Assembly: GCF_003058085.1 (NCBI RefSeq)
Contig: NZ_QBUD01000019.1
Span: forward strand, 1 to 52,363
Direction: 5' to 3'
DNA length: 52,363 nucleotides
DNA from: Yoonia sediminilitoris
GTDB taxonomy: Bacteria > Pseudomonadota > Alphaproteobacteria > Rhodobacterales > Rhodobacteraceae
Shown: piece after piece, positions 33,471 to 42,800 of the stretch
Position numbering within the stretch: the first letter of the stretch is position 1
Layout: each line of letters opens with the position of its first letter
Program-made: the position numbers and the translations under genes
The notes under the pieces: model-generated
What the model was told of the DNA's origin: nothing
Databases searched by the model: none
Seen by the model: only the letters and a program-made list of their open reading frames with translations

Positions 33471-34370
33471 TTACCGCATTTCGCCGGTGGCGACCCAATG
33501 TGCGCAGTCCTCGCCCAATTCGGCGAGAGCTCTTGCCTCGTACTTCGCGATGTCCTGAGCAGTCAGGATGTCGCGCCAGCGACCATTGGTACCCTTGTTG
33601 ATGAAGTCGCTACCGCCGCGCTTCAAAGGAAGATCCGGGAACATTGTTTCTGCGTGCTTCTTCATGTGGTCGAAACTCACATGCTCGAGCACCTTGCCCA
33701 ACAGATCTGCGTCGAGTTCGATATCCAGGAAATCTGCCAGACGCCTCACTTGTCCTGGAAGATCGTCTTTCAGATTCTGATAATGCAACAGGTACACGTT
33801 CGGAAGGTCACGCACGTCCCACCAGCCGCGCGTCACATCGAAGAATTCTGCACCCATGAAGGCGCTCGTCTCCACCCAGTCGTGGAAATTTGCCCGAAGG
33901 TCGTCTGTGGGACGTTCGAGCGGCAGGCCCGCGGCATTCGGGCTGCTGTTGAGCATGTCGTAGAAGCCATCCACGGAATTGAAGAGATGATTGTGAGTAC
34001 TGCAGGCAACGTCTCGTCCGTCGCGCGACACGTGGATGTATTTGGCCGTCGGTGAAATCCCCATCGCGTCAAGCGGCAGGTGAGATTTAAGAATGCGACG
34101 ATGCTTCTGCGCCGCAATCGCCTCCAGACGACCTTCCTGACCGAAACCGCAGTCGATCCAGCGGCAGATGTTGTTCACGCGCGGTGCTTCGGGGGCGCCG
34201 TGGAGGAGTTGCACCAGAATGGCCTGAGTCCATGTTGTACCACTCTTGCCATAGGTATTTACGACGACGTCGCCATCGCGAAATTCAAACCCATTCCACT
34301 GCGTTGAATCAAGTAACGGTGAGACCAGTTCGCGGGTCTTGCCCAGCAGATCGAAGGTCACTTCGGTCAT
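33471..34370 (-). CDS. sulfotransferase family protein (PAPS-dependent), second
   Basis: A 299-residue sulfotransferase. The PAPS 5'-loop TYGKSGTTWTQ is at 39-49 and the 3'-phosphate region SRDGRDVACS at about 115-124. The C-terminal KGTNGRWRDIL region is the RKG-like cofactor-binding segment. It resembles the animal SULT fold more closely than the first sulfotransferase here; the acceptor is unknown. ATG 34370 follows AGAAAGGAATTCGCA; a longer frame to 34475 has no site. It is alone between two IS1182 fragments with no co-transcribed partner, so lateral transfer is likely. Confidence 0.87.
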   Translation of the reverse strand: MTEVTFDLLGKTRELVSPLLDSTQWNGFEFRDGDVVVNTYGKSGTTWTQAILVQLLHGAPEAPRVNNICRWIDCGFGQEGRLEAIAAQKHRRILKSHLPLDAMGISPTAKYIHVSRDGRDVACSTHNHLFNSVDGFYDMLNSSPNAAGLPLERPTDDLRANFHDWVETSAFMGAEFFDVTRGWWDVRDLPNVYLLHYQNLKDDLPGQVRRLADFLDIELDADLLGKVLEHVSFDHMKKHAETMFPDLPLKRGGSDFINKGTNGRWRDILTAQDIAKYEARALAELGEDCAHWVATGEMR

Positions 34371-34556
34371 TGCGAATTCCTTTCTGGGAATAGCATTGGA
34401 AATTGATGTTGTCCGCCAAGCCTGCGGTGCGAAAAGACATCTGTCCAGCAACTTCCCAAAGTCCACGCCCGCCAAGGAGCAACGCGTTCCTTACGGCAGC
34501 TTCGTCCCAATAGTAGACCTCTATGCAGACCGCAGCGAACGGCTGCTATCCGCCGA

Positions 34557-35005
34557 TTCTGTTGAAAAACAACGTGTTGCTGGCGCAGAAAATGCGTCTC
34601 AAAACTGAGGGCGAGTGCCTTTCTTATCAGGCTTTGCGCGTTTGCTGCGGTGCAGGAAAGATCTTTGCCAATTTGCGGAGGTTTTGGGCAGTGGCTGCAA
34701 GTAGGAATTCATCATTTGCACCGCAAGGACCGCGTAATCGGAGCCGTCCCAAGCCGAGGATGCGTTTGAGGTGCGCGAAGAGCATCTCGACCTTCTTTCT
34801 GAGCCGCATTGAGATGGCGTATTGTTTGGTCTTAGCGATATCTCGGGCGACTTGGCGGGCGTCTTCATGTTCTTCGCGGGGGATCTTGCGTGCATCAGCA
34901 TTGGGGCAGCACTTCATTTTTGACGGACAGGCTTGGCAGGTATGTTTCAGGGCCTGAAAGGTCGGGTTTTTTGTGGCGTTCCGGACGTGCTGAAGGCAAA
35001 AGAAA
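34557..35005 (-). pseudogene. IS1182-family fragment, transposase C-terminus and element end
   Basis: The element end ATTCTGTTGAAAAAC lies at 34557-34571. The minus strand codes about 125 residues up to 34627, including CQACPSKMKCCP and KKVEMLFAHLKRILGLGRL, then RLRGPCGANDEFLLAATAQNL. This is the standard C-terminus of IS1182 transposases, with the zinc-like Cys set and the last catalytic Glu in KVEMLFAHLK. The N-terminal portion is absent. The fragment abuts the stop of the HMG-CoA reductase gene within a few bases, so the breakpoint is at about 35005. Confidence 0.87.
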
Positions 35006-35006
35006 G

Positions 35007-36311
35007 TCACGATGGTTTCAACCTCTCGATCAATGTTTTCGCTTTGGTGACACTGACGTCGCCGTCGGCTGCAAGAGCGTTTGCTACGCGGTCGATATCA
35101 GTGCCTGTGATCCCGGCAGTAATTGCGATGTTTCGGGCGTGCAATTTCATGTGCCCCTGCTGAATGCCTTCGGTGGCAAGAGCCCTTAGTGCGGCCATGT
35201 TCTGTGCCAATCCGACGGCGGCCACGACTTCGGCAAGCTCCTTCGCGGTGGAAACCGCCAACAGGTCAAGCGCCGCGCGGGCCGCCGGGTGTGTACGCGT
35301 CGCACCGCCAACGATACCAAGCGCCATCGGCATTTCCAGCGTCCCGGCAAGCGCCCCATCATTTGCGATTTCCCACGTCGTGAGCGATGTGTAGCGCCCG
35401 GAGCGGGCCGCAAACGCGTGGGCACCGGCCTCGATGGCACGCCAATCGTTGCCAGTGGCCAACACAACGGGGTCGATTCCGTTCATGATCCCCTTGTTGT
35501 GGGTCGCGGCGCGGTACGGGTCGACAAGCGCGAGGGCGCAGGCCTCGACGATGCCCTGCGCCACGTCAGCTCCCTTTAGAGAATCGGTTGTCAGAGCGTC
35601 AGTTGGCACCCGCACGCTGGCCCTCACAAGGCGTCGATCGGCAAGGTTGGACAGGATACGCAGGCGCACGGTTCCGCCTGTGATCTCTTCGACAAAAGGC
35701 GCAAGCGCCTCGGCCATGGTGTTGACCGTGTTTGCCCCCATTGCGTCACGCACATCCACCAAAAGGTGCAGGACCACCATCGCTCCGATGGGGGTTTCTG
35801 GGAACACATGCACCTCGATATCCCGGCATCCGCCGCCAAGATCGACAAGAACAGCGTCCTTTGCATTCGCCTTGTCCAGAATTTTGTCACGTTCGGCCAT
35901 CAGACTTTCCTGTGCAGCGTGAGGATCGCGGACTCCGAGAATCTGAATTTGCGCCCGCATGATCGGTTCGCTCGAAGTGGCGTTGAAGCCACCGCCAGCG
36001 CGGGCGATCCGGGCCATGTAGGATGCTGCCGCAACAACAGAGGGTTCCTCCACCGCCATTGGCACGAGGTAGTCGCGCCCGTTGACCGTGAAATTGGTTG
36101 CAACGCCCAAGGGCAATTCGAACGTACCGATCACGTTTTCGATCATCCCGTTCGCAATATCGAGCCCGAGAACGGTTTGTCCCGACAAGGCAATGGCAGA
36201 AAATGCTTCAATCCCTGCCGCGTGCGTTACGGCTTCTAATCGCGCATCGGGTTCGAGTGTGCGAAAGTCTTTGATCCTTGACGAGATTCTTCTGTCTGAT
36301 TTCCTGTTCAC
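35007..36311 (-). CDS. mvaA: HMG-CoA reductase, degradative (class II)
   Basis: A 434-residue class II enzyme very like Pseudomonas mevalonii MvaA (428 residues). That enzyme uses NAD to oxidise mevalonate and CoA to HMG-CoA. Catalytic residues are in place: Glu in PMAVEEPS (88-89), K273 in [11 protein letters not shown]289 in [10 protein letters not shown] and H387 in [26 protein letters not shown] near the N-terminus is also diagnostic. GTG 36311 after AAAGGA is preferred over an ATG at 36374 that has no site. It is divergent from the GntR gene. The DNA right after its stop is an IS1182 stump, so a downstream partner such as HMG-CoA lyase may have been lost. Confidence 0.93.
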   Translation of the reverse strand: MNRKSDRRISSRIKDFRTLEPDARLEAVTHAAGIEAFSAIALSGQTVLGLDIANGMIENVIGTFELPLGVATNFTVNGRDYLVPMAVEEPSVVAAASYMARIARAGGGFNATSSEPIMRAQIQILGVRDPHAAQESLMAERDKILDKANAKDAVLVDLGGGCRDIEVHVFPETPIGAMVVLHLLVDVRDAMGANTVNTMAEALAPFVEEITGGTVRLRILSNLADRRLVRASVRVPTDALTTDSLKGADVAQGIVEACALALVDPYRAATHNKGIMNGIDPVVLATGNDWRAIEAGAHAFAARSGRYTSLTTWEIANDGALAGTLEMPMALGIVGGATRTHPAARAALDLLAVSTAKELAEVVAAVGLAQNMAALRALATEGIQQGHMKLHARNIAITAGITGTDIDRVANALAADGDVSVTKAKTLIERLKPS

Positions 36312-36442
36312 TATACGTTCCTTTTGGATGTTGCGGATAAGTGTAAAGCGGACGATCTGAGGTGTATCAGGCACGCAAAGAGCACCCGGTGCGGCAAACG
36401 CACTCTGGATTTCTGTCCTGATTTAATGCAAAGACGCGTATC

Positions 36443-37114
36443 ATGTTCGAGAACCAACAGCCGATCCAAAAAGACAAATTGCACGATCAGGTCTACGACC
36501 GTCTGTGTACGCTTTTGCGTGAAGGAGAGTTTACGCCTGGGCAAGCTGTGCCGGTTTCGAAGGTTGCCAAGGCCTTTGGCGTCAGCGCAATGCCGGTTCG
36601 CGAAGCATTGACCCGGCTTATGGCAATTGGCGTTCTGTCTAATGTGTCGGGCAGGTCCGTGGGCGTACCGGTGCTTGGCTACGATGAGTTGACCGATCTG
36701 CGCAACGTCCGCACTGAGATCGAATCTCTTGCCATCAGGTGGGCGGTCAAGAACCGGGACAAGGCCTTTCTGACCGAGCTTGACGCCTTGCTTGAGCGTC
36801 TCGAGAAAACAGAACAATCGGGCGAAGTCGCCGCGTACGTCAAGACCAACTACGAATTCCACTTTCGGCTCTACCAACAATCTCGGTCTCCGACCTTGAC
36901 CGAGGTGATAGATACACTCTGGCTTCGCGTCAGTCCGCATCTGTACCAACTGGAGAAAGAGGATCAATATAAGATTTCCAACATCCACCACCGCAAGATC
37001 GTCCAGAGCATCCACCAAGGCGATGCCGATGCGGCATCCGAAGCATTGATCGCAGATCTTTCTGATGCCTATGAGGTGCTCGTCCGGGTGCTTTTCCAGA
37101 CCGAATCAGCCTGA
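36443..37114 (+). CDS. GntR-family transcriptional regulator (FCD type)
   Basis: A 223-residue regulator with an N-terminal winged helix (LHDQVYDRLCTLLREGEFTPGQAVPVSKVAKAFGVSAMPVREAL, about 11-54). The all-helical FCD effector domain follows, with the metal-ligand pattern in ETEQSG..FHFRLYQQSRSPTL and SNIHHRKIVQSI. FCD members usually bind organic acids. It sits between the divergent HMG-CoA reductase gene and the TRAP operon, so it probably controls both in response to the transported acid. A palindrome downstream at 37206 is the likely operator. Confidence 0.92.
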   Translation: MFENQQPIQKDKLHDQVYDRLCTLLREGEFTPGQAVPVSKVAKAFGVSAMPVREALTRLMAIGVLSNVSGRSVGVPVLGYDELTDLRNVRTEIESLAIRWAVKNRDKAFLTELDALLERLEKTEQSGEVAAYVKTNYEFHFRLYQQSRSPTLTEVIDTLWLRVSPHLYQLEKEDQYKISNIHHRKIVQSIHQGDADAASEALIADLSDAYEVLVRVLFQTESA

Positions 37115-37205
37115 AACACCAACAGACCTGTAGCTGCTGTTCCACTCTTGCACTTTCTCCCTCTCAACGTTCTCGTAAAGCACCAGAATATTTCTCATTT
37201 TCTAG

Positions 37206-37233
37206 TAATTGATTTTTGATCAATAATCAATTA
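37206..37233. promoter_or_regulatory. probable GntR operator upstream of the TRAP operon
   Basis: TAATTGAT (37206-37213) and ATCAATTA (37226-37233) form perfect 8-bp arms around a 12-base spacer. The spacer itself contains the palindrome TTGATCAA (37216-37223). The stretch is AT-rich, lies 74 bases before the dctP start and next to the GntR gene; FCD-type regulators commonly use such sites. The symmetry is direct observation, the binding partner is inferred. Confidence 0.65.
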
Positions 37234-37306
37234 TCAGATTTCCATTGCTGCTCGTGATCTGCAACCGGTTGGTGCGTTCACAGGTCAGCCCAACTGGGAG
37301 GAAAAA

Positions 37307-38341
37307 ATGAAAAACTCGACACTCACTGCGGCTTTCGTCGCTGGTTCCATGGCTTTTGGCGCAACGGCGCAAGCTGACATCCTTGATGTTCACATGAACA
37401 TCCCCAAGGACCTGACATTCCTGGCTGACAGCGCGAAGTTGATGGATGAAACCCTCAGAAATATGAGCGGTGGAGATTCAGGCTTCCAGCTTTATGGTGC
37501 TGGAGAACTGGTCCCGGCAGGGGAGATCCTTGAAAACGTCAGCTCGGGTGCCATTCCGGCCGGGTGGAGCTTCCTAGGTCAGTGGGGCGGACAGGTTCCT
37601 GTTGCCCAAATCGGCGCGACACCCTTTGGTGCGGGCCCCGAAGCTCTGGCAGCCTGGTTGCATGTGGGCGGGGGCCTGGAGATCGTGCAGCGCGGCTTTG
37701 ACCCGCTCAACATCAAGATCATGGCCTGCCATGTCACCAACCCCGAGCCCGGCGGCTGGTTCAACAAGGAAATCAACTCGGTTGAGGACTTCAATGGGTT
37801 GAAGATGCGGATGAGTGGCGTCGGCGCACGCGTGTTGAACGAGTTTGGTGCCTCGGCCCAGTATCTGCCCGCAGGAGAGATTTATCTGGCATTGGAACGT
37901 GGCCGGATCGACGCCACGGAGTTTTCGCTTCCGATCATCGACAAGGATCTGGGGTTTAACCAGATCGCGAAATACTACTACTATCCGGGCTGGCATCAGC
38001 CGGGCAGTGCCGACATCCTGATGATCAACATGGATGTCTGGAACGGCATGAGCGAAACAGAACAGGCCATGTATGAAGCGGCCTGCCAGGTCAGCCTGCA
38101 ATGGACCCTGGCCTATGCGCCATCCGCCCAGATCCCGCAGATCGAGGAATTTGAGGCCGGTGGTACCATCGTCAAAACCTTCCCCGACGAGGTTCTGGCC
38201 GAACTGCGTGTCGTGACTGAGCGCGTCCTGAATGCCGAGGCCGAGAAAGACCCACTCTATGGTGAAGCCTACCGCTCGATGAAGGACTTCGTGGCGTCTT
38301 CGGGCCGCTGGACCGCACTTCAGACCCTGCCAGCTGAGTAA
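37307..38341 (+). CDS. dctP: TRAP transporter substrate-binding protein (DctP)
   Basis: A 344-residue periplasmic binding protein. The signal peptide is at residues 1-23, cleaved after AQA. The conserved carboxylate-binding Arg region is GLKMRMSGVGARVLNEFGA, followed by PAGEIYLALERGRIDATEFS and the aromatic run near KYYYYPGWHQPG that shapes the pocket in many acid-binding members. It delivers an organic acid to the DctQM membrane pair, driven by sodium. GGGAGG precedes the ATG. It opens the nine-gene operon that ends with the UxaA-family gene. Confidence 0.93.
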   Translation: MKNSTLTAAFVAGSMAFGATAQADILDVHMNIPKDLTFLADSAKLMDETLRNMSGGDSGFQLYGAGELVPAGEILENVSSGAIPAGWSFLGQWGGQVPVAQIGATPFGAGPEALAAWLHVGGGLEIVQRGFDPLNIKIMACHVTNPEPGGWFNKEINSVEDFNGLKMRMSGVGARVLNEFGASAQYLPAGEIYLALERGRIDATEFSLPIIDKDLGFNQIAKYYYYPGWHQPGSADILMINMDVWNGMSETEQAMYEAACQVSLQWTLAYAPSAQIPQIEEFEAGGTIVKTFPDEVLAELRVVTERVLNAEAEKDPLYGEAYRSMKDFVASSGRWTALQTLPAE

Positions 38342-38345
38342 GGCC

Positions 38346-38951
38346 ATGGCTCAGGATTTGGAGTCACGTCCTGGTGATCCTGATCTTGGCGTCGGCCCGG
38401 TCCATATGGTTCTGAACGGAATCTTATGGATCGGCCGGGCTGCGGCTTGGATCCTCGTTCCAATCCTCGTGCTCGTTTTGATCAGTGTTGTGCTGTCCAT
38501 GGCCAAGGTCGGAACGATCTTTAGTTGGGACAGCGATGTCTTCCTGTTTGGCTCAAAGCTTACACTGTCGAGCATCGGAGATCTTCTGTGGCACTTGTTC
38601 GGGATCATGCTGATGCTGACCATGGCGGGGGCAATTATCACCGACTCGCATGTACGGGTGGATTTTCTTAGGCAGCACATGAGCGCGCGGAATAAGGCCA
38701 TCGTGGATGTGATCGGGCATCTGTTTCTGCTCATTCCACTTTGCGCGATCGTGGCCTATCACGGCTATGATTTTACCGTCCGCTCTTTCCACATGGACGA
38801 GGGATCGAACTATGACGGGATGTACGACCGCTTTTTCATAAAGGCGTTCATCCCCATTGGCTTCGGTCTCATGCTGCTTGCCGGGATCAACCTGACCATA
38901 CGCGACCTGCGCGCACTTTTCACCAAACAATCCGGGAAAGCCGATGATTGA
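38346..38951 (+). CDS. dctQ: TRAP transporter small permease subunit (DctQ)
   Basis: A 201-residue protein with four TM segments (about 30-55, 76-98, 122-140, 170-188). It shows the family features IVDVIGHLFLLIPL and a short acidic N-terminus. It forms the complex with DctM. It starts five bases after dctP and overlaps dctM by eight, so the three are translated together. Confidence 0.92.
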   Translation: MAQDLESRPGDPDLGVGPVHMVLNGILWIGRAAAWILVPILVLVLISVVLSMAKVGTIFSWDSDVFLFGSKLTLSSIGDLLWHLFGIMLMLTMAGAIITDSHVRVDFLRQHMSARNKAIVDVIGHLFLLIPLCAIVAYHGYDFTVRSFHMDEGSNYDGMYDRFFIKAFIPIGFGLMLLAGINLTIRDLRALFTKQSGKADD

Positions 38952-40287
38952 ATATATCGTTCCCCTGTCGATGGTTCTGTGTCTGCTCATTGGCATTTTC
39001 AGCGGCTACCCGGTGGCCTTTGTCCTAGGCGGTATTGGCATCTTGTTTGCCTTCATCGGCGGGCTGCCGTTTGCCTTCCTGAAGATTGGCGTGTCGCGCA
39101 TCTTCGCGGGCGTCATCGAGAACTGGCTTTTGCTGGCGGTGCCGCTCTTTGTTTTCATGGGGGCGATGCTTGATAAGTCTGGGCTGGCTCAGAACCTGCT
39201 CTATTCGCTGGAACGGGCGCTTGGAAGTAAGCGCGGAGGGCTGGCGATTTCCGTCGCAATTCTTGGTATCATCATGGCCGCAAGCACAGGCATTGTCGGA
39301 GCGTCGGTTGTCATGCTCAGCACATTGGCCCTGCCGATTATGCTGCGGGAAAAATACAAGCCTGAACTGGCCGTTGGTGTAATCGCCGCGTCTGGTACGC
39401 TTGGTATTCTGATCCCTCCGTCGATCATGCTGGTTCTGGTGGGCGACATTCTGCAGATTTCTGTGGGCGAACTCTTTCTCGGTGCCATTATTCCCGGCTT
39501 ATTGCTCGGTGGGCTTTATATCGGATACATCGTCTTTATTGCGCTGACCAAGCCAACCTATGCACCCGTCTCTACCTCCGTACGGGCCGAGGGATCGCTG
39601 GCCTTGGCCTTGCTAAGAGATTTGTTTGCGCCTCTGGCACTGATCCTGACGGTGCTTGGGTCCATTGCTACGGGTATGGCGACGCCAACCGAAGCGGCCG
39701 GCCTTGGGGCAATCTGCGCAATGATCTTGGCCGCCATCAATCGCAAGCTGACGATGCCAACCCTGTCTAGTTGTGTCCGTGAGACTGGAAATACCTCCGC
39801 CATGATCCTCGGAGTGCTGGTGGGTGCCACAATCTTTAGCATGGTATTCAAGGGCCTGAAGGGCGACAAGATGATCGAGAACGGAATCCTGTTCTTTGAT
39901 CTAGGTGCTTATGGCACGCTGGGCATCCTGTTGCTGGTGATCTTTGTAATGGGGTTTTTCCTAGAGTGGGTTGAAATCAGCTTTATCGTGCTGCCACTCT
40001 TTGCGCCAATCGTTGCTGGGTTGGATTTCGGTCTGGGTATCTCACAGGAGCAACAGCTTTTGTGGTTCGCCATGTTGGTGGCCGTCAACTTGCAAACCAG
40101 TTTCCTGACACCGCCCTTCGGGTATTCGCTGTTCTACATTAAAGGCGTGGCCCCACCCGAGATTACCATTCGTACAATCTACCGAGGCATCGTGCCGTTC
40201 GTCGTGTTGCAGCTTTTCGGCCTCGCGCTGCTGATCATCTGGCCTAGCATTGTACTTTGGGCACCCGACGCCGTGTTCGGCAATTGA
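38944..40287 (+). CDS. dctM: TRAP transporter large permease (DctM)
   Basis: A 447-residue multi-spanning permease and sodium-coupled translocator of the complex. Hydrophobic segments fill the protein; AASTGIVGASVVMLSTLALP and AASGTLGILIPPSIMLVL are the conserved hairpin regions of the DctM family. A second repeat-like set, LQTSFLTPPFGYSLFYIKGVAP, is near the C-terminus. Eight bases overlap dctQ. The next gene follows after 11 bases. Confidence 0.94.
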   Translation: MIEYIVPLSMVLCLLIGIFSGYPVAFVLGGIGILFAFIGGLPFAFLKIGVSRIFAGVIENWLLLAVPLFVFMGAMLDKSGLAQNLLYSLERALGSKRGGLAISVAILGIIMAASTGIVGASVVMLSTLALPIMLREKYKPELAVGVIAASGTLGILIPPSIMLVLVGDILQISVGELFLGAIIPGLLLGGLYIGYIVFIALTKPTYAPVSTSVRAEGSLALALLRDLFAPLALILTVLGSIATGMATPTEAAGLGAICAMILAAINRKLTMPTLSSCVRETGNTSAMILGVLVGATIFSMVFKGLKGDKMIENGILFFDLGAYGTLGILLLVIFVMGFFLEWVEISFIVLPLFAPIVAGLDFGLGISQEQQLLWFAMLVAVNLQTSFLTPPFGYSLFYIKGVAPPEITIRTIYRGIVPFVVLQLFGLALLIIWPSIVLWAPDAVFGN

Positions 40288-40298
40288 AGGAGACTGAC

Positions 40299-41117
40299 AT
40301 GAACGACCATCAGATCGAGGCGAAAAAAGCCATGACAGACATGCGCCTGCCGGGGCTGAAGGGCAAAAAAGTTGTGGTCACGGCAGGCGCAGGTGGCATC
40401 GGCTTTGCCATTGCCCGCCAGCTCTATTTCCAGGGCGCGCAGCTTGCGATCTGTGATGTTGATGCGGCTGCGCTGGAGCAAGCCAGCAACGCGCTTGGGG
40501 GCTGCATAGCGGAGCAAGCGGATGTCTCGGACGAGGCTGCGGTCGAGGCTTTCTTTGATAAGGTCAAATCGGGACTTGGCGGATTGGATGCGCTGGTAAA
40601 CAATGCAGGCATCGCAGGTCCGACCGGCAATATCGAAGACCTGTCACCGGACGAGTGGCGGCGCTGCATTGATATCTGCCTGACGGGGCAATTCCTGTGC
40701 GCACGGCAAGCGATCCCGATGATCAAAGCCGCTGGTGGCGGCGCTCTGGTCAACATGGGTTCGGCCGCGTCCAAGCACGGATACGCCTATCGCACGCCTT
40801 ATTCCGCCGCAAAGTTTGGCGTGATCGGTCTGACCCAAAGCCTTGCAAAGGAGCTTGGCCCCGACAATATCCGCGTGAACGCCGTCCTTCCCGGCATCGT
40901 AGAGGGTCCGCGCATGGACGGTGTTATCCGCGCCCGCGCCGAGGCAACGGGTGTCAGCTTTGATGCGATGCGCGAGGAGTATCTCAAGAATATATCGCTG
41001 CGTCGCATGGTGTCGCCGGACGATGTCGCCACGACAGTGGCAATGCTGATTTCCGATCTCGGCAACAATCTCTCAGGGCAATCCCTTGCCGTCGACGGAA
41101 ACGTCGAAACTCTGTGA
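40299..41117 (+). CDS. SDR-family oxidoreductase
   Basis: A 272-residue classical short-chain dehydrogenase. The NAD(P) loop is TAGAGGIG (28-35), with NNAG at 101-104, and catalytic S155, Y168 and K172 (YSAAK). The C-terminal VDGNVETL ends the fold in the usual way. Asp at the end of the second strand (ICDVDAAA) favours NAD. It probably oxidises a hydroxyl of the imported acid, or a later intermediate. ATG 40299 follows AAGGAG; a frame starting at 40257 has none. Confidence 0.92.
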   Translation: MNDHQIEAKKAMTDMRLPGLKGKKVVVTAGAGGIGFAIARQLYFQGAQLAICDVDAAALEQASNALGGCIAEQADVSDEAAVEAFFDKVKSGLGGLDALVNNAGIAGPTGNIEDLSPDEWRRCIDICLTGQFLCARQAIPMIKAAGGGALVNMGSAASKHGYAYRTPYSAAKFGVIGLTQSLAKELGPDNIRVNAVLPGIVEGPRMDGVIRARAEATGVSFDAMREEYLKNISLRRMVSPDDVATTVAMLISDLGNNLSGQSLAVDGNVETL

Positions 41118-41138
41118 TTCAAAGAAGAAAGTTCGACC

Positions 41139-42083
41139 ATGAGCACGAAGAACACACACGCGGGCAAAGTCATCATTACCTGTGCGGTCACGGGGGCCAT
41201 CCATACGCCGTCGATGTCGCCGCATTTGCCGGTCACCCCTGAGGAGATTGTCGCAGAGTCGCTGGCCGCAGCCGAGGCCGGGGCCTCCATTCTCCATCTG
41301 CATGCGCGCAACCCCGAAGACGGGCGGCCCGATCAGAGCCCTGAGGGGTTTGCAGCCTTCCTGCCCCGGATCAAGCAAAGCACCAACGCGGTGCTCAACA
41401 TCACCACCGGCGGCAGTCCTTACATGAGCGTCGCTGAGCGCGCCGCACCAGCCGCGACGTACCAGCCCGAGTTGGCCTCGTTGAACATGGGCTCGATGAA
41501 TTTTGGACTATATCCGATGCTGAAGCGGTTTAAGGAATTCAAGTACGACTGGGAACGCGAGCACCTCGAAGGCTCGAAGGATCTGGTGTTCCGCAACTCG
41601 TTCAAGGACATCGAATACGTGCTTGAGACCTGCTACGGTAACGGTACCCGGTTCGAATTCGAATGCTATGACACCTCGCATGTCTACAACCTAGCGCATT
41701 TTGCTGATCGCGGCCTGGTCAAGGCACCTTTCTTCGTCCAATCGGTCTTTGGCCTGCTGGGCGGGATTGGCGGCCATCCCGAGGACGTCATGCACATGAA
41801 ACGCACCGCCGACCGGTTGTTCGGCGCTGACTACCGCTGGTCGGTGCTAGGTGCAGGTGCCAACCAGTTCCGCATCGCCACGCAGGCCGCCGCCCTGGGC
41901 GGGAATGTGCGCGTCGGGCTCGAGGACAGTCTTTGGGCGGGCCGCGGAGAGCTTGCCACCTCCAACGCCGTGCAGGTCCGCAAGGTGCGCACGATCCTTG
42001 AAGGCCTGGGCCTACAGATCGCAACACCGGATGAAGCCCGTGAAATCCTCGACCTCAAAGGGGGTGATCAAGTTGCGTTTTGA
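41139..42083 (+). CDS. BKACE-family beta-keto acid cleavage enzyme (DUF849)
   Basis: A 314-residue TIM-barrel protein. BKACE enzymes use acetyl-CoA and Zn to cleave a beta-keto acid into acetoacetate and a new acyl-CoA; Kce of lysine fermentation is the founder. Zn ligands are H53 and H55 in ILHLHAR, with E262 in GLEDSLW near the end. The long insert near 120-160 (GLYPMLKRFKEFKYDWE) marks a subgroup whose substrate I cannot name. Its place next to a 3-hydroxyacid-type dehydrogenase and a CoA-transferase supports a beta-keto acid made in this same pathway. Confidence 0.93.
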   Translation: MSTKNTHAGKVIITCAVTGAIHTPSMSPHLPVTPEEIVAESLAAAEAGASILHLHARNPEDGRPDQSPEGFAAFLPRIKQSTNAVLNITTGGSPYMSVAERAAPAATYQPELASLNMGSMNFGLYPMLKRFKEFKYDWEREHLEGSKDLVFRNSFKDIEYVLETCYGNGTRFEFECYDTSHVYNLAHFADRGLVKAPFFVQSVFGLLGGIGGHPEDVMHMKRTADRLFGADYRWSVLGAGANQFRIATQAAALGGNVRVGLEDSLWAGRGELATSNAVQVRKVRTILEGLGLQIATPDEAREILDLKGGDQVAF

Positions 42084-42143
42084 GCCGCGCCCGATCCTAG
42101 TTGATGCCCGCGGGCTCTTGCGCGCAGGACGCTGGGGCGCAAT

Positions 42144-42800
42144 ATGATGAAAAAAGTCCTGTCGCCGGGCGCTGCCGCAGACCTTGTCCCGGATGAGGCA
42201 AGGATCATGATCGGCGGTTTCATGGGCGTGGGGACGCCACGGCGAATTATCGACGCTTTGGTGGCCTCCGGCAGACGTGGCCTGACTCTGATCGCCAACG
42301 ACACCGCCATGCCGGGGCGCGGGATTGGCAAGCTGATTTCAGCCAAAGCGGTCCGCCGCCTGATCGTTTCGCATATCGGGTTGAACCCGGAAACGCAAAA
42401 ACAGATGAACGACGGCACCCTAGAGGTCGAGCTGGTGCCGCAGGGGACCCTCGTCGAATGCATCCGCGCGGGTGGCATGGGGCTTGGCGCAGTCGTGACA
42501 CCGACGGGGCTGGGCACCGGGTTAGAAGACGGCAAACGCCTTCTCGAAATCGATGGCCAGATGTTCCTTCTGGAAATGCCCATTCGCGCCGAGTTTGCAT
42601 TCATTGCCGCGCGCCAGTCTGACTACCTCGGTAATCTTGACTACTCCCTGACCGCCCAGAATTTCAACCCGATCATGGCGATGGCGGCCGATACCGTGAT
42701 CGCGGAGCCTGAACATATTGTTCCGGTTGGCGTCATCCCCCCGGACTCGGTGCGCACTCCCGCTGTGCTCGTCGATCACCTGATCGAAAGGCCGGTCTAG
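42144..42800 (+). CDS. CoA-transferase subunit A (3-oxoacid/acetate type)
   Basis: A 218-residue alpha subunit of a family I CoA-transferase such as AtoD/ScoA. Landmarks are MIGGFMGVGTPRRIIDAL near residues 22-39, the IANDTAMPGRGIGKLI segment, and GGMGLGAVVTPTGLGT near 112. It pairs with the B subunit encoded immediately after, without any gap. The BKACE reaction yields acetoacetate, which this enzyme could activate to acetoacetyl-CoA at the cost of another acyl-CoA. Two ATG codons open the frame (42144 and 42147). Confidence 0.92.
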   Translation: MMKKVLSPGAAADLVPDEARIMIGGFMGVGTPRRIIDALVASGRRGLTLIANDTAMPGRGIGKLISAKAVRRLIVSHIGLNPETQKQMNDGTLEVELVPQGTLVECIRAGGMGLGAVVTPTGLGTGLEDGKRLLEIDGQMFLLEMPIRAEFAFIAARQSDYLGNLDYSLTAQNFNPIMAMAADTVIAEPEHIVPVGVIPPDSVRTPAVLVDHLIERPV

